Part shown: piece by piece, positions 56,429-64,000 of the stretch | How positions within the stretch are numbered: position 1 is the first letter of the stretch | Layout of the letters: every line of letters begins with the position of its first letter | NCBI RefSeq assembly: GCF_014229095.1 | Contig: NZ_JAARZC010000001.1 | Coordinates: 1,302,001 to 1,366,000, forward strand | Source of the DNA: Listeria cossartiae subsp. cayugensis | GTDB taxonomy: Bacteria; Bacillota; Bacilli; Lactobacillales; Listeriaceae | Direction of reading: 5' to 3' | DNA length: 64,000 nt | Program-made: the position numbers and the translations under genes | The notes under the pieces: generated by a model | The model's input: the letters and a program-made list of their open reading frames with translations, nothing else | Database searches by the model: none | Told to the model about the DNA's origin: nothing

Positions 56429-56944
56429 TCAGGAAGCTGTATCAGTAGAGATGCTTGAAGGATTAAGTCCTGCATCTTTTAATACGCCAGCAATTGCTTC
56501 GTCCGCTTTTGCCATTGCTTCGTCTGCTTTTGTTGTATCACGACCACTAGCTTTAAGTGCGTCTGCTTCTAATTTGTAAGCATCACTTAATTGTTTCACA
56601 GCTGCTTTGAAATCATCTGTGTATTTACCAAGGTCAGGTGTTTTTTCACTAGCAAGTGCTTCAGATACTTTAAGTGCTGATTCACTAGCTGGTTTTGCAA
56701 GAGCTGCAAGGTCTGCTTCAGCTGGTTTTGGATCTGCGCCAACTGCTCCTACATAAGCGTTGTAATCGCCATTGTTTTCGTTAATAACGTTTACTAAGTC
56801 CATGTAATAATTTAATACGTTGTCTTTATCGTTTGTTGTTTCTTTGCTTGTGTCTTCTTTTTTGTCAGAACTGTTAGAACCAGAACAAGCCGCAAGCGAC
56901 AAACCTAGTGCTAAAGTTAAAACTACTAATAACCATTTTTTCAA
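56429..56944 (-). CDS. Lipoprotein of unknown function
   Basis: 171 residues with a lipoprotein signal peptide: lipobox LAAC with Cys20 (LGLSLAACSG). The mature part starts with a Ser/Asp/Lys-rich linker, then a helical domain (YYMDLVNVINENNGDYNAY...). The C-terminal half is Ala/Lys/Asp-rich, with a repeated ADEAMAKADEAIAGV unit. Start is TTG behind AAAGGAGG. I do not recognise the family with certainty. It is preceded by a structured leader of about 110 nt. Confidence 0.85.
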   Translation of the reverse strand: MKKWLLVVLTLALGLSLAACSGSNSSDKKEDTSKETTNDKDNVLNYYMDLVNVINENNGDYNAYVGAVGADPKPAEADLAALAKPASESALKVSEALASEKTPDLGKYTDDFKAAVKQLSDAYKLEADALKASGRDTTKADEAMAKADEAIAGVLKDAGLNPSSISTDTAS

Positions 56945-57055
56945 GATGATGTCCTCCTTTTTATCAAGCCAAACTCGGAAGCCCTTTTGTAACTGGCCGC
57001 GTCAGTCTCGGATATGCTTCACCCATCCGGCAAGTAACATTACTCACGATGTAAC
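56945..57055 (-). ncRNA. Structured leader of the lipoprotein gene (unidentified)
   Basis: The transcribed leader contains several possible helices: CGGAT/ATCCG around 57012-57032 and ACTG/CAGT around 56990-57006. It also has two copies of AATGTTAC near its 5' end. Its local GC is above the surroundings. It matches no riboswitch consensus that I can recall. No T-run follows, so any control would be at translation or stability. Confidence 0.35.
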
Positions 57056-57062
57056 ATTATTC

Positions 57063-57092
57063 ATTATAAGCTATTCATATGGAATAATTCAA
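57063..57092 (-). promoter_or_regulatory. Lipoprotein gene promoter
   Basis: -35 TTGAAT (57087-57092), 18-bp spacer, -10 TATAAT (57063-57068). Confidence 0.7.
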
Positions 57093-57117
57093 GCTGTTTT
57101 GAAAAATGCTTTTACGA

Positions 57118-57606
57118 TTATTCATACTCTCCGCTTACTTCTACTTTTCTAAGCGCTTTTTCAGTATTTTTATATTGGAAATACATCACAATTCGCCACG
57201 GTACAATCATCGCAAACGCCATAATCCAGAACATACCAGATAACTCGCCCACTTCTAAACTACCGCTAATCCAGTACTTAATAAAGATCCGAATCAGTAA
57301 TAACCCCATCAAAATAACCGGAAAAGCTTTTGTACGCTTAATAAATACGTACTGATGACGAATTTCAAATTTCGTTGTCCAAATTAAAATAACTGAAAAT
57401 ACAAGCCCCATTGCAATAGCTTCTAAAATATCTATCCACGAAACACGGAAAAAAGGAATAACAAACATGAGAGCGCCTGTTGACATCATAATTGGCGGTA
57501 TGATAATCCCTTTCACACTTGCTGGACGCTTCGATGCTTTCATTCGAATCATGATAATTCCAGCTCCAAAAACAAGTGTAATGATAATTGAAATGATTAA
57601 TGACAC
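57118..57606 (-). CDS. CcdC-like membrane protein
   Basis: 162 residues, about five transmembrane helices, of the CcdC/DUF1453 family (RPASVKGIIIPPIMMSTGALMFVIPFFRV-type N-terminus). Bacillus CcdC was tied to cytochrome c maturation by gene position only. No thioredoxin motif is present. Start is GTG behind GGGGGAA. The 80 bp that separate it from the ABC exporter contain no clear terminator. Confidence 0.85.
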   Translation of the reverse strand: MSLIISIIITLVFGAGIIMIRMKASKRPASVKGIIIPPIMMSTGALMFVIPFFRVSWIDILEAIAMGLVFSVILIWTTKFEIRHQYVFIKRTKAFPVILMGLLLIRIFIKYWISGSLEVGELSGMFWIMAFAMIVPWRIVMYFQYKNTEKALRKVEVSGEYE

Positions 57607-57686
57607 TTTTAATTCCCCCTACTAATCTGCTGTAACACTTCGCTCCTCATTATATTCCTTTTACCGTTTGAAATAAACTTCTCTGC

Positions 57687-59492
57687 TTAAAGCGCTTCGT
57701 CTAAATCCATTCCGCTATTTTGTAATTGATACATCGAATGATACACCCCTTGTTCGGCAATCAAACTGTCATGTGTACCACGCTCAATAATTCTTCCTTT
57801 GGATAAAACTAAAATTAAATCGGCATCCTTAATTGTCGAAAGTCGATGCGCAATCGCAATCGTTGTACGTCCTTCTCTCATTCGTTTTAAACCAGTTTGA
57901 ATTAAGCTTTCTGTTTCTGTATCAATATTCGCCGTTGCTTCATCTAACACAAGGATTTGCGGGTTCGTCACAACCGTCCTAGCAAACGAAATCAGCTGTC
58001 TTTGCCCACTTGAGAATGATGCCCCACGTTCAATCACTTTATGTTTATATTGATCTGATAATGTTTGAATAAAGCCATCTGCTTGAACAAATTTCGCGGC
58101 ATCCTCAATTTGTTCATCGGTAATATTTTTATTATACAACCGAATATTGGTATTAATATCCCCATAAAACATAAAACTATCTTGCAATACTAGACCAGTT
58201 TTCTTGCGCAATTCAGCAATCTCGTGCGACTTAATCGATTTACCATCAATCAAAATATCACCACGTTCAAATTCATAAAAGCGCATCATTAAATTGATAA
58301 TTGAACTTTTCCCACTCCCCGTATGACCAACAAGTGCAACTGTTTGTCCAGGTTCCGCCGTAAAGCTAATATTTTTCAGCACATCACGTCCACCTTCATA
58401 TGCAAACGAAACATCTTTAAACTCAATTTTAGCGCGCGTAATTTTCGCTTCAGGATCATTTAATTGGGCTGGCACTTCTTCGGTTTCATCCATAATCCGA
58501 AATACCCTCGATGCCGCTGTAATCGCTTCTTGATACATTGCCAGCCGTTCCATTACGTTATAAATCGCTTCTAAAAAACGGTCAAAATAACTAATAAACG
58601 CATAAATCGTCCCAATTGCTACCGGTCCGATTAAAGACTCAGCCCCGAAGAAACTAAGAATAATCACAACAGCAAGTGCATAAATCAAATCAATTGCCGG
58701 TCCAAGTAGTAACGCATTAAATTTAATATTCTTCATACCAACGTCATAGTAATCTTTGTTGATTTTCTCAAATTCTTTTACTAACCGACGCTCTTGATTA
58801 AATTGTTGCACAATCGACATACCCGAAATCGACTCCGCAATTTTCGCATTTAATTGACTTAATTTTTCTCGACGTGCTCGGTAAAACTGCGAACTATATT
58901 TCCGGTAAACGAAGATAATAAAAACAATCAACGGGAATAACAGCAAGCTATATAGCGCTAATTGCACATTGAGCGCGAACATCGCCGCATAAATCCCGAC
59001 AAGCATAAATAAACTTTGAATCGCTGTAGAAAGCACATTTATAAACATATCCTTTACAGCTTCGGTATCATTTGTCACACGCGAAACGATACTCCCAGCA
59101 GGCGTTTTATCAAAATAACGCATACCGAGCGAATGCAGTTTCGTAAAAATATCAATCCGCATTTGTTGAACGATTTCAAGCGCGATTTTTTGGAAGAACA
59201 GTAGTTGAAAATACCAAACTACCGATTTCCCAATCGTCAGCCCCAAATACCCCGCTCCAAGAATGAGCAAAGCCTGCATTTCTAAGTTCATCGGTGTTAA
59301 ATAATCATCCAAGAATATTTTAATCAAAATGGGCGCGAATACATCCGCAAGCGTTACGAGGAGAACAAGTACCCCAGTCCAAATTAAACTTGGAATATGG
59401 TATTTCGTATAACTAAGCATTCGTTTTAATACTTCGCGATGTTCTTTACCGGACATCACTAACATCTCATCTTGCTCATTCATCGCTTCCAT
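57687..59492 (-). CDS. Heterodimeric ABC exporter, BmrD-like half
   Basis: 601-residue half-transporter: six transmembrane helices in about residues 30-330, then an ATPase with Walker A GHTGSGKSS, Walker B ILVLDEATANID with the catalytic Glu present, and a divergent signature FSSGQRQ. A frame extends to 59561, but the ATG at 59492 (MEAMNEQ) has AAGGGGG upstream. It overlaps the 3' end of its partner by 17 bp. By architecture it forms a BmrCD/LmrCD-type multidrug exporter. Confidence 0.93.
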   Translation of the reverse strand: MEAMNEQDEMLVMSGKEHREVLKRMLSYTKYHIPSLIWTGVLVLLVTLADVFAPILIKIFLDDYLTPMNLEMQALLILGAGYLGLTIGKSVVWYFQLLFFQKIALEIVQQMRIDIFTKLHSLGMRYFDKTPAGSIVSRVTNDTEAVKDMFINVLSTAIQSLFMLVGIYAAMFALNVQLALYSLLLFPLIVFIIFVYRKYSSQFYRARREKLSQLNAKIAESISGMSIVQQFNQERRLVKEFEKINKDYYDVGMKNIKFNALLLGPAIDLIYALAVVIILSFFGAESLIGPVAIGTIYAFISYFDRFLEAIYNVMERLAMYQEAITAASRVFRIMDETEEVPAQLNDPEAKITRAKIEFKDVSFAYEGGRDVLKNISFTAEPGQTVALVGHTGSGKSSIINLMMRFYEFERGDILIDGKSIKSHEIAELRKKTGLVLQDSFMFYGDINTNIRLYNKNITDEQIEDAAKFVQADGFIQTLSDQYKHKVIERGASFSSGQRQLISFARTVVTNPQILVLDEATANIDTETESLIQTGLKRMREGRTTIAIAHRLSTIKDADLILVLSKGRIIERGTHDSLIAEQGVYHSMYQLQNSGMDLDEAL

Positions 59493-61245
59493 CTGCCGCA
59501 CCCCCTTCTTCCAAAGCTTCCTCCAGTTGTTGCTCGTGGAACATTTCCGCATACCAGCCACCTAAAGCCATAAGTTCCATATGCGTTCCTCGCTCCACAA
59601 TTTGTCCTTTGTCAATCACGATAATCAAATTCGCATGTTCTACAGAGCTAAGTCTGTGCGCGCTAATGATTGTTGTCTTATCAGAACGATTCTCTTTTAA
59701 ATTAGCTAAAATTTGTTCCTCTGTTTTCGCATCAACCGCCGAAAGCGCATCATCTAAAATCAGCAATTCCGGATTCATAATTAACGCCCGCGCAATTGCA
59801 AGTCGCTGCTTTTGACCACCAGAAAGTGAAACCCCACGCTCACCTACCACTGTATCATAGCCATTTTCAAAACCTAGAATATCTTCATCGACAGAAACGA
59901 GTTGCGCGATATTGCTCACTTCTTCCTGCGATGCATCTGGTTTCCCAAAACGAATATTATCTCGAACTGTTGTCGAAAATAAAAACTGATCTTGCGGCAC
60001 ATAGCCAATCGCTTCTCTTAACGCTCGAACCGTATAATCTTGAATTTTCACATCAGCGAAAGCAATTTTGCCTTCATACGTATCATATTCACGCATTAAA
60101 AGTTTTAATAAAGATGTTTTCCCAGAACCAGTTCGACCAACAATCCCTAACGTTTCACCCGCTTTTAATTCAAAATGAATCGCAGACAAGACAGGTTCGG
60201 TTTCATCTGGATACGTAAATTGGTCCAGTTCCACTTGTAAGTCACCAACAGGAACTGTGTCAATCGCGCCATCATGGTCAAGCACATCTTCTTTTTCCGC
60301 AAGTAAATGCTGTACCCGGTCATAAGACGCATTCCCGCGCTGAATAATATTGTATAAGAAACCAAATGCTAACATCGGCCAAATTAATAAGAATAAGTAG
60401 TTCGAAAACGCAATCACTTGCCCAATAGTCAACTGCCCATCCACAACAAATTTCGCACCGAAACCAAGGGAAAGCACAAAGGAAATCCCAACAATAATCG
60501 AAATCATCGGATCGAACATCGCATCCACTTTCGCAACAGAAATATTTTTTTGAACGACTTCTTTGGTTTGTTTCGCAAAATCTTGAATATCTTCTTTCTC
60601 TTGCCCAAAGGTCCGTGTTACTTTAATTCCAGAAATACTTTCTTGCGTTTTATCATTTAACATTGAAAAAGCTGCCTGCGCCCCGTGAAAGCGGTCATGA
60701 AGCTTTTTACCTAGAATCGAACTTCCGAGTACCATAAACGGCATCGGCAGTAAGGCAATCAGCGTCAACCGCCAGTCAATCGTAATCGCCATTGTCGCAA
60801 TGACTGTTCCACCTGTTAAAACCGAGTCTGATAAAGTCAAGACACCGATTCCCGCTACTTGTTGAATGGCGGTAATATCATTTGTCGCATGTGCCATTAA
60901 ATCTCCCGTACGATACCGTTGGAAGAAAAATGGCGACATCTTCGTAAAATGTTCAAATAATCGTAAGCGTAACGTTCGTTGTAATTTATTATCAGAACCG
61001 AAAATCAACATCCGCCAAACGTAGCGACCACCGTATGCAAGAATCGCTGCCACAATGAGAATAACCATCCATTTAATCAATTTATCTTTTGTCAGTGAGT
61101 CGTTCGTCACGGCATCTACCGTATAACCGATAATTTGCGGTGGAACCAACTGCAAAAGCGCAATCGTAAACAAAATCGTTACTCCAAATGCATAAGATTT
61201 CCAATTTTCTTTAAAAAACCAGCCTAATGCTTTATATATTTTCAA
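59476..61245 (-). CDS. Heterodimeric ABC exporter, BmrC-like half
   Basis: 589-residue half-transporter with six transmembrane helices (about 15-310) and an ATPase with Walker A GRTGSGKTS, canonical LSGGQKQ, but Walker B LLILDDALSAVD, with Asp where the catalytic Glu should be. This degenerate site pairs with the intact one of the second subunit, as in BmrC. The start is TTG at 61245 behind GGGAGGG; the frame is open to 61311. It is first in the operon, behind a leader ORF and hairpin. Confidence 0.93.
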   Translation of the reverse strand: MKIYKALGWFFKENWKSYAFGVTILFTIALLQLVPPQIIGYTVDAVTNDSLTKDKLIKWMVILIVAAILAYGGRYVWRMLIFGSDNKLQRTLRLRLFEHFTKMSPFFFQRYRTGDLMAHATNDITAIQQVAGIGVLTLSDSVLTGGTVIATMAITIDWRLTLIALLPMPFMVLGSSILGKKLHDRFHGAQAAFSMLNDKTQESISGIKVTRTFGQEKEDIQDFAKQTKEVVQKNISVAKVDAMFDPMISIIVGISFVLSLGFGAKFVVDGQLTIGQVIAFSNYLFLLIWPMLAFGFLYNIIQRGNASYDRVQHLLAEKEDVLDHDGAIDTVPVGDLQVELDQFTYPDETEPVLSAIHFELKAGETLGIVGRTGSGKTSLLKLLMREYDTYEGKIAFADVKIQDYTVRALREAIGYVPQDQFLFSTTVRDNIRFGKPDASQEEVSNIAQLVSVDEDILGFENGYDTVVGERGVSLSGGQKQRLAIARALIMNPELLILDDALSAVDAKTEEQILANLKENRSDKTTIISAHRLSSVEHANLIIVIDKGQIVERGTHMELMALGGWYAEMFHEQQLEEALEEGGAADGSDE

Positions 61246-61277
61246 ACAACAATCCCTCCCTTTTTTCCTTAAAATTG

Positions 61278-61340
61278 GACAAATAAAAATAATGGACCTA
61301 TTTCTGCCCATTATTACCCGAAAAAATATATTTATTTGTC
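61278..61340 (-). promoter_or_regulatory. Attenuator-like hairpin before the ABC exporter
   Basis: An inner AATAATGG/CCATTATT stem (61308-61315 with 61288-61295) runs directly into a T-rich tract. An outer GACAAATAAA/TTTATTTGTC stem (61331-61340 with 61278-61287) can add to it. GGTCC within it could alternatively pair with GGACC inside the leader ORF. Confidence 0.5.
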
Positions 61341-61366
61341 ACCACTTTGTATAAAATAAAACCAAA

Positions 61367-61465
61367 TTAAAGGAGAGCTCCCTTGTCCCTGAAATGGTCC
61401 GGTGAAATAAATTCTATTTTTACGCGCAATAATGCCTTGTTTGAAGTCTTCATATAATTATTCAT
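61367..61465 (-). CDS. 32-residue leader peptide of the ABC exporter
   Basis: An ORF of 32 codons beginning MNNYMKTSNKALLRVKIEF and ending in KGALL. Its ATG (61465) is preceded at a standard distance by AAAGGAGG, as good as any site in the window, and by a plausible promoter. It ends about 120 nt before the exporter start. In Bacillus, bmrCD is controlled by ribosome-mediated attenuation at the bmrB leader ORF, so an analogous role is likely. The peptide itself resembles nothing I know. Confidence 0.6.
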   Translation of the reverse strand: MNNYMKTSNKALLRVKIEFISPDHFRDKGALL

Positions 61466-61502
61466 CGTCCATTCCTCCTTTGTTTTATTATGCAACGATA
61501 TT

Positions 61503-61531
61503 AGTTTAACCGATTTTTTTTGAAAGCGCAA
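61503..61531 (-). promoter_or_regulatory. Promoter of the leader ORF and ABC exporter
   Basis: -35 TTGCGC (61526-61531), 17-bp spacer, -10 TAAACT (61503-61508). Confidence 0.5.
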
Positions 61532-61574
61532 CAAATAATTGCAAATTGTTTAAAAATTATTTTTATTATATAAA

Positions 61575-61615
61575 AGAAAGCATAACGATTATCGTACATA
61601 TCGTTATGCTTTCTT
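61575..61615 (-). terminator. Terminator of the metalloprotease operon
   Basis: AAGAAAGCATAACGAT/ATCGTTATGCTTTCTT long perfect stem with a T-rich end. Confidence 0.88.
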
Positions 61616-61616
61616 C

Positions 61617-62237
61617 TTATTTTTCTTCTGGAACTACTTGGTTTTCCACTGCTTCTTCATACAGCTCAAATTCTTCTGTTTTGATAACTTCTTTTTCCGT
61701 ATCGATATTTTTCGTTTTCTCATCGAAGGAAATAGTCGAGTTCCCGCCCGCTACAAGCAAGGAGCCATCGTCTTGTATATATGCAGTGAAGATATAAACT
61801 TTGCCTACTTCCGGCAGTTGGTCATCTTCAAATACATCATAAGCAGATCCGTCTTCACGAATCCCACCTTGTTTTTCAAGTGAAATTTCTTTATTAACTG
61901 TTAATTCATTTTTTAAATTAGTAATTACTTCTACTTTATAATTTGTATACGCCTCACCAATATATGCTATCGAACCATCTTCTTGCTCGATTGGTGTTTT
62001 ATTTTTATATGCAGTTCCTGTCTCTTCTGTAACTTTCCCTACAAAAACATAATCAGCGTCACCAACGACTTCATTTGGATTATCTACATCAAGTGTATAA
62101 TCGGAAAAAATGGCATAAGTTGGTACATCTTTTTTCTTTGGTTCTGCTTTTTCGGCATACGTATTTACTGTTAAGAAACAGCCGACGCCTAAAATACTAA
62201 CTACTGAAGCAATAATTCCCATAGTTGTTTTTTTCAA
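61617..62237 (-). CDS. Secreted beta-rich protein, possible metalloprotease partner
   Basis: 206 residues with a signal peptide (hydrophobic 6-25, cleavage probably after TYA28). The mature region reads as a beta-barrel: GDADYVFVGKVTEETG, NYKVEVITNLKNELTVNKEISLEKQGG, then VGKVYIFTAYIQDDGSLLVAGG. This pattern recalls bacterial OB-fold/TIMP-like proteins (dyVfvGkV ... y.VeV...lKg ... G..Y.f). No cysteine pairs are present in the mature part. The start is TTG behind AAAAGGGG. It is 14 bp downstream of the metalloprotease gene and shares its transcript. Confidence 0.7.
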   Translation of the reverse strand: MKKTTMGIIASVVSILGVGCFLTVNTYAEKAEPKKKDVPTYAIFSDYTLDVDNPNEVVGDADYVFVGKVTEETGTAYKNKTPIEQEDGSIAYIGEAYTNYKVEVITNLKNELTVNKEISLEKQGGIREDGSAYDVFEDDQLPEVGKVYIFTAYIQDDGSLLVAGGNSTISFDEKTKNIDTEKEVIKTEEFELYEEAVENQVVPEEK

Positions 62238-62251
62238 TGTGTGTACCCCTT

Positions 62252-62746
62252 TTAATATTTTTTATATGCTGCGTCATACGAAATTTTATCATTTGTGGAT
62301 AAAGTCGTTTTCGATGTACTGTACTGATACATAACGTCCGAAGCTGCATTATGCGCTAATCGTAAACCATGTCCTAATTCATGTGTAGCCACATTTTGTT
62401 TCCCAGCGTTATTCTTTTTATCCATATTTTTCTTGTTAAACGTGATTTTCCCATTGCTGTAAGTCGTTGCATTGATATTGTTATTTGCTGAAATATCACT
62501 ACAATATACATCTGATTTATTCGTTGCAGACGCTGGTCTAATAACACCTTTTTTATAGGCATTCCAAGTGTTAGCTCCACTTCTAATAAAAGACATATAT
62601 TTTGAATTTCCGGAGTAATCCAAGTGTTTGCTAGAATCCACTAGATCCCAACCATTGATTTTTGCGGCCGCACTCGCTTCTTGTCCCGGAAGGAAAACCG
62701 TCCATAAACATACAAATGCCACTAACAATGTTACTATTTTCTTCAT
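62252..62746 (-). CDS. Small secreted metzincin-type metalloprotease
   Basis: 164 residues: signal peptide with cleavage after ASA near residue 26, then a mature enzyme of about 138 residues. The zinc motif THELGHGLRLAHN gives His122, Glu123, His126 and His132, and DVMYQY supplies a Met-turn (Met139), as in matrixin-like M10 peptidases. There is no prodomain with a cysteine switch; the only mature cysteine is Cys82. It would be a very compact, constitutively active protease unless controlled in trans. RBS AGAGGAG. Confidence 0.85.
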   Translation of the reverse strand: MKKIVTLLVAFVCLWTVFLPGQEASAAAKINGWDLVDSSKHLDYSGNSKYMSFIRSGANTWNAYKKGVIRPASATNKSDVYCSDISANNNINATTYSNGKITFNKKNMDKKNNAGKQNVATHELGHGLRLAHNAASDVMYQYSTSKTTLSTNDKISYDAAYKKY

Positions 62747-63349
62747 TCTGTGTCGCTCCTCTTTGTAAGTAATCGTTTAATTAAATGAAACCGTATACAT
62801 ATCCTATTAAAAATAAAATTATTTTTAATATTCTTCCCTTTGAATACAGTTTTCTTCATCTTCGTCTAACCCAGTTCTGATTGCTAAAAAGATAGCACTA
62901 ACTTACTGCTCGTTTTCTTGCTCACCTCTCTTTTTGAATTTATCATAAAAATAGGAATTGCATTGAACAACCTATTGTTATCACTTAATAAATAACATGT
63001 TCACTTGAGAGCATAAGTTTAGTCTGGTACAAAAAAATTGTACCATGAATTTCCACTGTATAACCAAAAATGTAATGAAATGCCTGTTTTACGTCGCGAA
63101 CGACTTAAAAACGTCCTTAATTATAATCATTATTACTCTTTTTGAGCTAAAAGTTACTGAAAATCCGCATTTCCACTCATTTTAGATTGGTTTTTTCTTT
63201 TTTATACATCAGATTTATGAGACTTCACTAAATGTTCATAATTCGGTAATAGCACCTCAATATTTAATACTGTTAACCCCTAAAACATATAAAATATTAT
63301 ATTTCCATCGCATAAATATTCACCAACGGTATATTTAATTTTGATAAAT
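62747..63349. other. Non-coding AT-rich gap upstream of the metalloprotease
   Basis: About 600 bp without a convincing gene on either strand. It must hold the metalloprotease promoter; a TATACG-like -10 lies near 62790 but with no good -35. The only clear structure is the inverted repeat at 63025-63045. No degraded gene, transposon end or tRNA was recognised. Confidence 0.6.
63025..63045. repeat. Perfect 8-bp inverted repeat
   Basis: TGGTACAA and TTGTACCA separated by five A residues, in the long non-coding gap. There is no T-run outside the stem, so it looks more like a protein-binding site than a terminator. Confidence 0.6.
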
Positions 63350-63379
63350 AAAAAAACCTCGATCCTTTATCGAGGTTTT
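63350..63379 (-). terminator. Terminator of a small membrane gene
   Basis: AAAACCTCGAT/ATCGAGGTTTT hairpin with seven T residues following on the minus strand, next to the stop of the 79-residue ORF. Confidence 0.88.
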
Positions 63380-63382
63380 CAG

Positions 63383-63622
63383 CTATATACTAATGATAAT
63401 ACTCACTACCATAACGACTATACCGAATACAAATGCCACGAAGAATCCATACCACTTCTCCTTATAGGTAGCAAACGCTGAAACTGCATAAATAAGCAAA
63501 TAGATGAGTTGTAGCCAGAGCGGTGAATTCATTCCTTCTTTCGTCTGTATCATCGTCCACAAACTATTTAGTAAAAATAGCATAAATAAACCAATTAAAA
63601 CAATCTTGATGATTTTTTTCAT
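63383..63622 (-). CDS. Small membrane protein A
   Basis: 79 residues, unrecognised, with three hydrophobic stretches (about 4-24, 33-53 and 57-78) and short polar turns such as QTKEGMN. It has its own AAAGGGAG site and a strong terminator. Similar in size and layout to the next small ORF upstream. Confidence 0.7.
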   Translation of the reverse strand: MKKIIKIVLIGLFMLFLLNSLWTMIQTKEGMNSPLWLQLIYLLIYAVSAFATYKEKWYGFFVAFVFGIVVMVVSIIISI

Positions 63623-63725
63623 GTTGCTCTCCCTTTGTCGTTAATATTCTCTTTCTCAAGTATAGCAAAAAAATGATGGATGTTAAACCATTTTTAGCGC
63701 AGAAAAACTACATAACTAAAAAGTA

Positions 63726-63944
63726 TTATTTGTACGGATAGAAATTATTGAGTAATACCAGAATAGCGATAATAACTAGATCTACACGCAAAACATCTTT
63801 CTTATCTGCCATACAAAAAGCATGAATCAAACAGCCTAAAATGAGAATTGGCCAAGTTAAAGCCTCATTAATTATCGGAGAGGCGAGTGTAGCTAAAAGC
63901 ATAATAATTATAAATGTGTATTCAATTCCTTTAGATTTACTCAT
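63726..63944 (-). CDS. Small membrane protein B
   Basis: 72 residues, unrecognised, with three hydrophobic segments (about 9-24, 28-44, 52-68) and a DKKDVLRVD polar turn. It has an AAAGGAG site 8 bases before the ATG. The 100 bp between it and the next gene hold no clear terminator, so the two may be co-transcribed. Confidence 0.68.
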   Translation of the reverse strand: MSKSKGIEYTFIIIMLLATLASPIINEALTWPILILGCLIHAFCMADKKDVLRVDLVIIAILVLLNNFYPYK

Positions 63945-64000
63945 CTGTTAGTTCTCCTTTATCGTTGGTGAAGTTCGTGTCAATACTATCTAAGTATATC

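Overview
The window is chromosomal DNA of a low-GC Firmicute and reads as Listeria, most likely L. monocytogenes or a close sibling. The gene order rpsD-tyrS-ccpA-aroA, the sftA-ytpR-ytpQ-ytpP block, the trp operon beside a fused adhE, and aconitase next to an RsbR paralogue are all as I recall them from Listeria genomes. I ran no database search, so the species is recognition rather than proof. I see no phage, insertion sequence, CRISPR array, rRNA or tRNA.

Layout. 1-7.3 kb: rpsD on the plus strand, then minus-strand tyrS behind a tyrosine T-box, ccpA, a chorismate mutase-DAHP synthase fusion, and a ytxGH stress pair behind a good SigB-type promoter; an M29 aminopeptidase faces the other way. 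7.3-18.8 kb: a peroxiredoxin with a near-perfect PerR box, murC, the soluble DNA translocase sftA, ytpR/Q/P, an M42 aminopeptidase, a PepSY protein, a cysteine-less CsoR-type regulator, a metallo-beta-lactamase-fold hydrolase, trmB and ytmP. 18.9-29.5 kb: a MarR-MFS efflux pair, D-amino acid transaminase, dipeptidase PepV, a Nudix hydrolase, NAD(P)HX dehydratase, and a PAP2 phosphatase with two paralogous MOP flippases. 29.5-36.5 kb: trpEGDCFBA behind two tandem tryptophan T-boxes. 36.5-42.1 kb: adhE (known in Listeria as the adhesion protein LAP) behind a Rex-type operator, a small PhnB-like protein and an ABC-2 transporter. 42.1-56.4 kb: an S66 carboxypeptidase, tag, aconitase with a CcpC-type operator, an RsbR paralogue, a YflT stress protein, a SWIM-SNF2 ATPase, sbcC, sbcD and a PlsC-type acyltransferase. 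56.4-64 kb is the most accessory-looking part: a lipoprotein with a structured leader, a CcdC-like membrane protein, a heterodimeric BmrCD-type ABC exporter preceded by a previously unlisted 32-codon leader ORF and an attenuator-like hairpin, a secreted mini-metzincin in an operon with a secreted beta-rich protein, and two tiny membrane proteins.

How the genes fit together. Aromatic amino acid supply and use is concentrated here (DAHP synthase, trp operon, tyrS), with RNA-level control by T-boxes. Central carbon and redox control is represented by CcpA, aconitase and AdhE. Stress and envelope functions (SigB-type genes, RsbR paralogue, peroxiredoxin, murC, flippases, PAP2, S66 peptidase) fill much of the rest. 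The best candidates for something undescribed are the metalloprotease/partner operon at 61.6-62.7 kb, the leader ORF of the ABC exporter, the cysteine-less CsoR-type repressor with G-tract repeats at its own promoter, and the unidentified leader of the lipoprotein gene.
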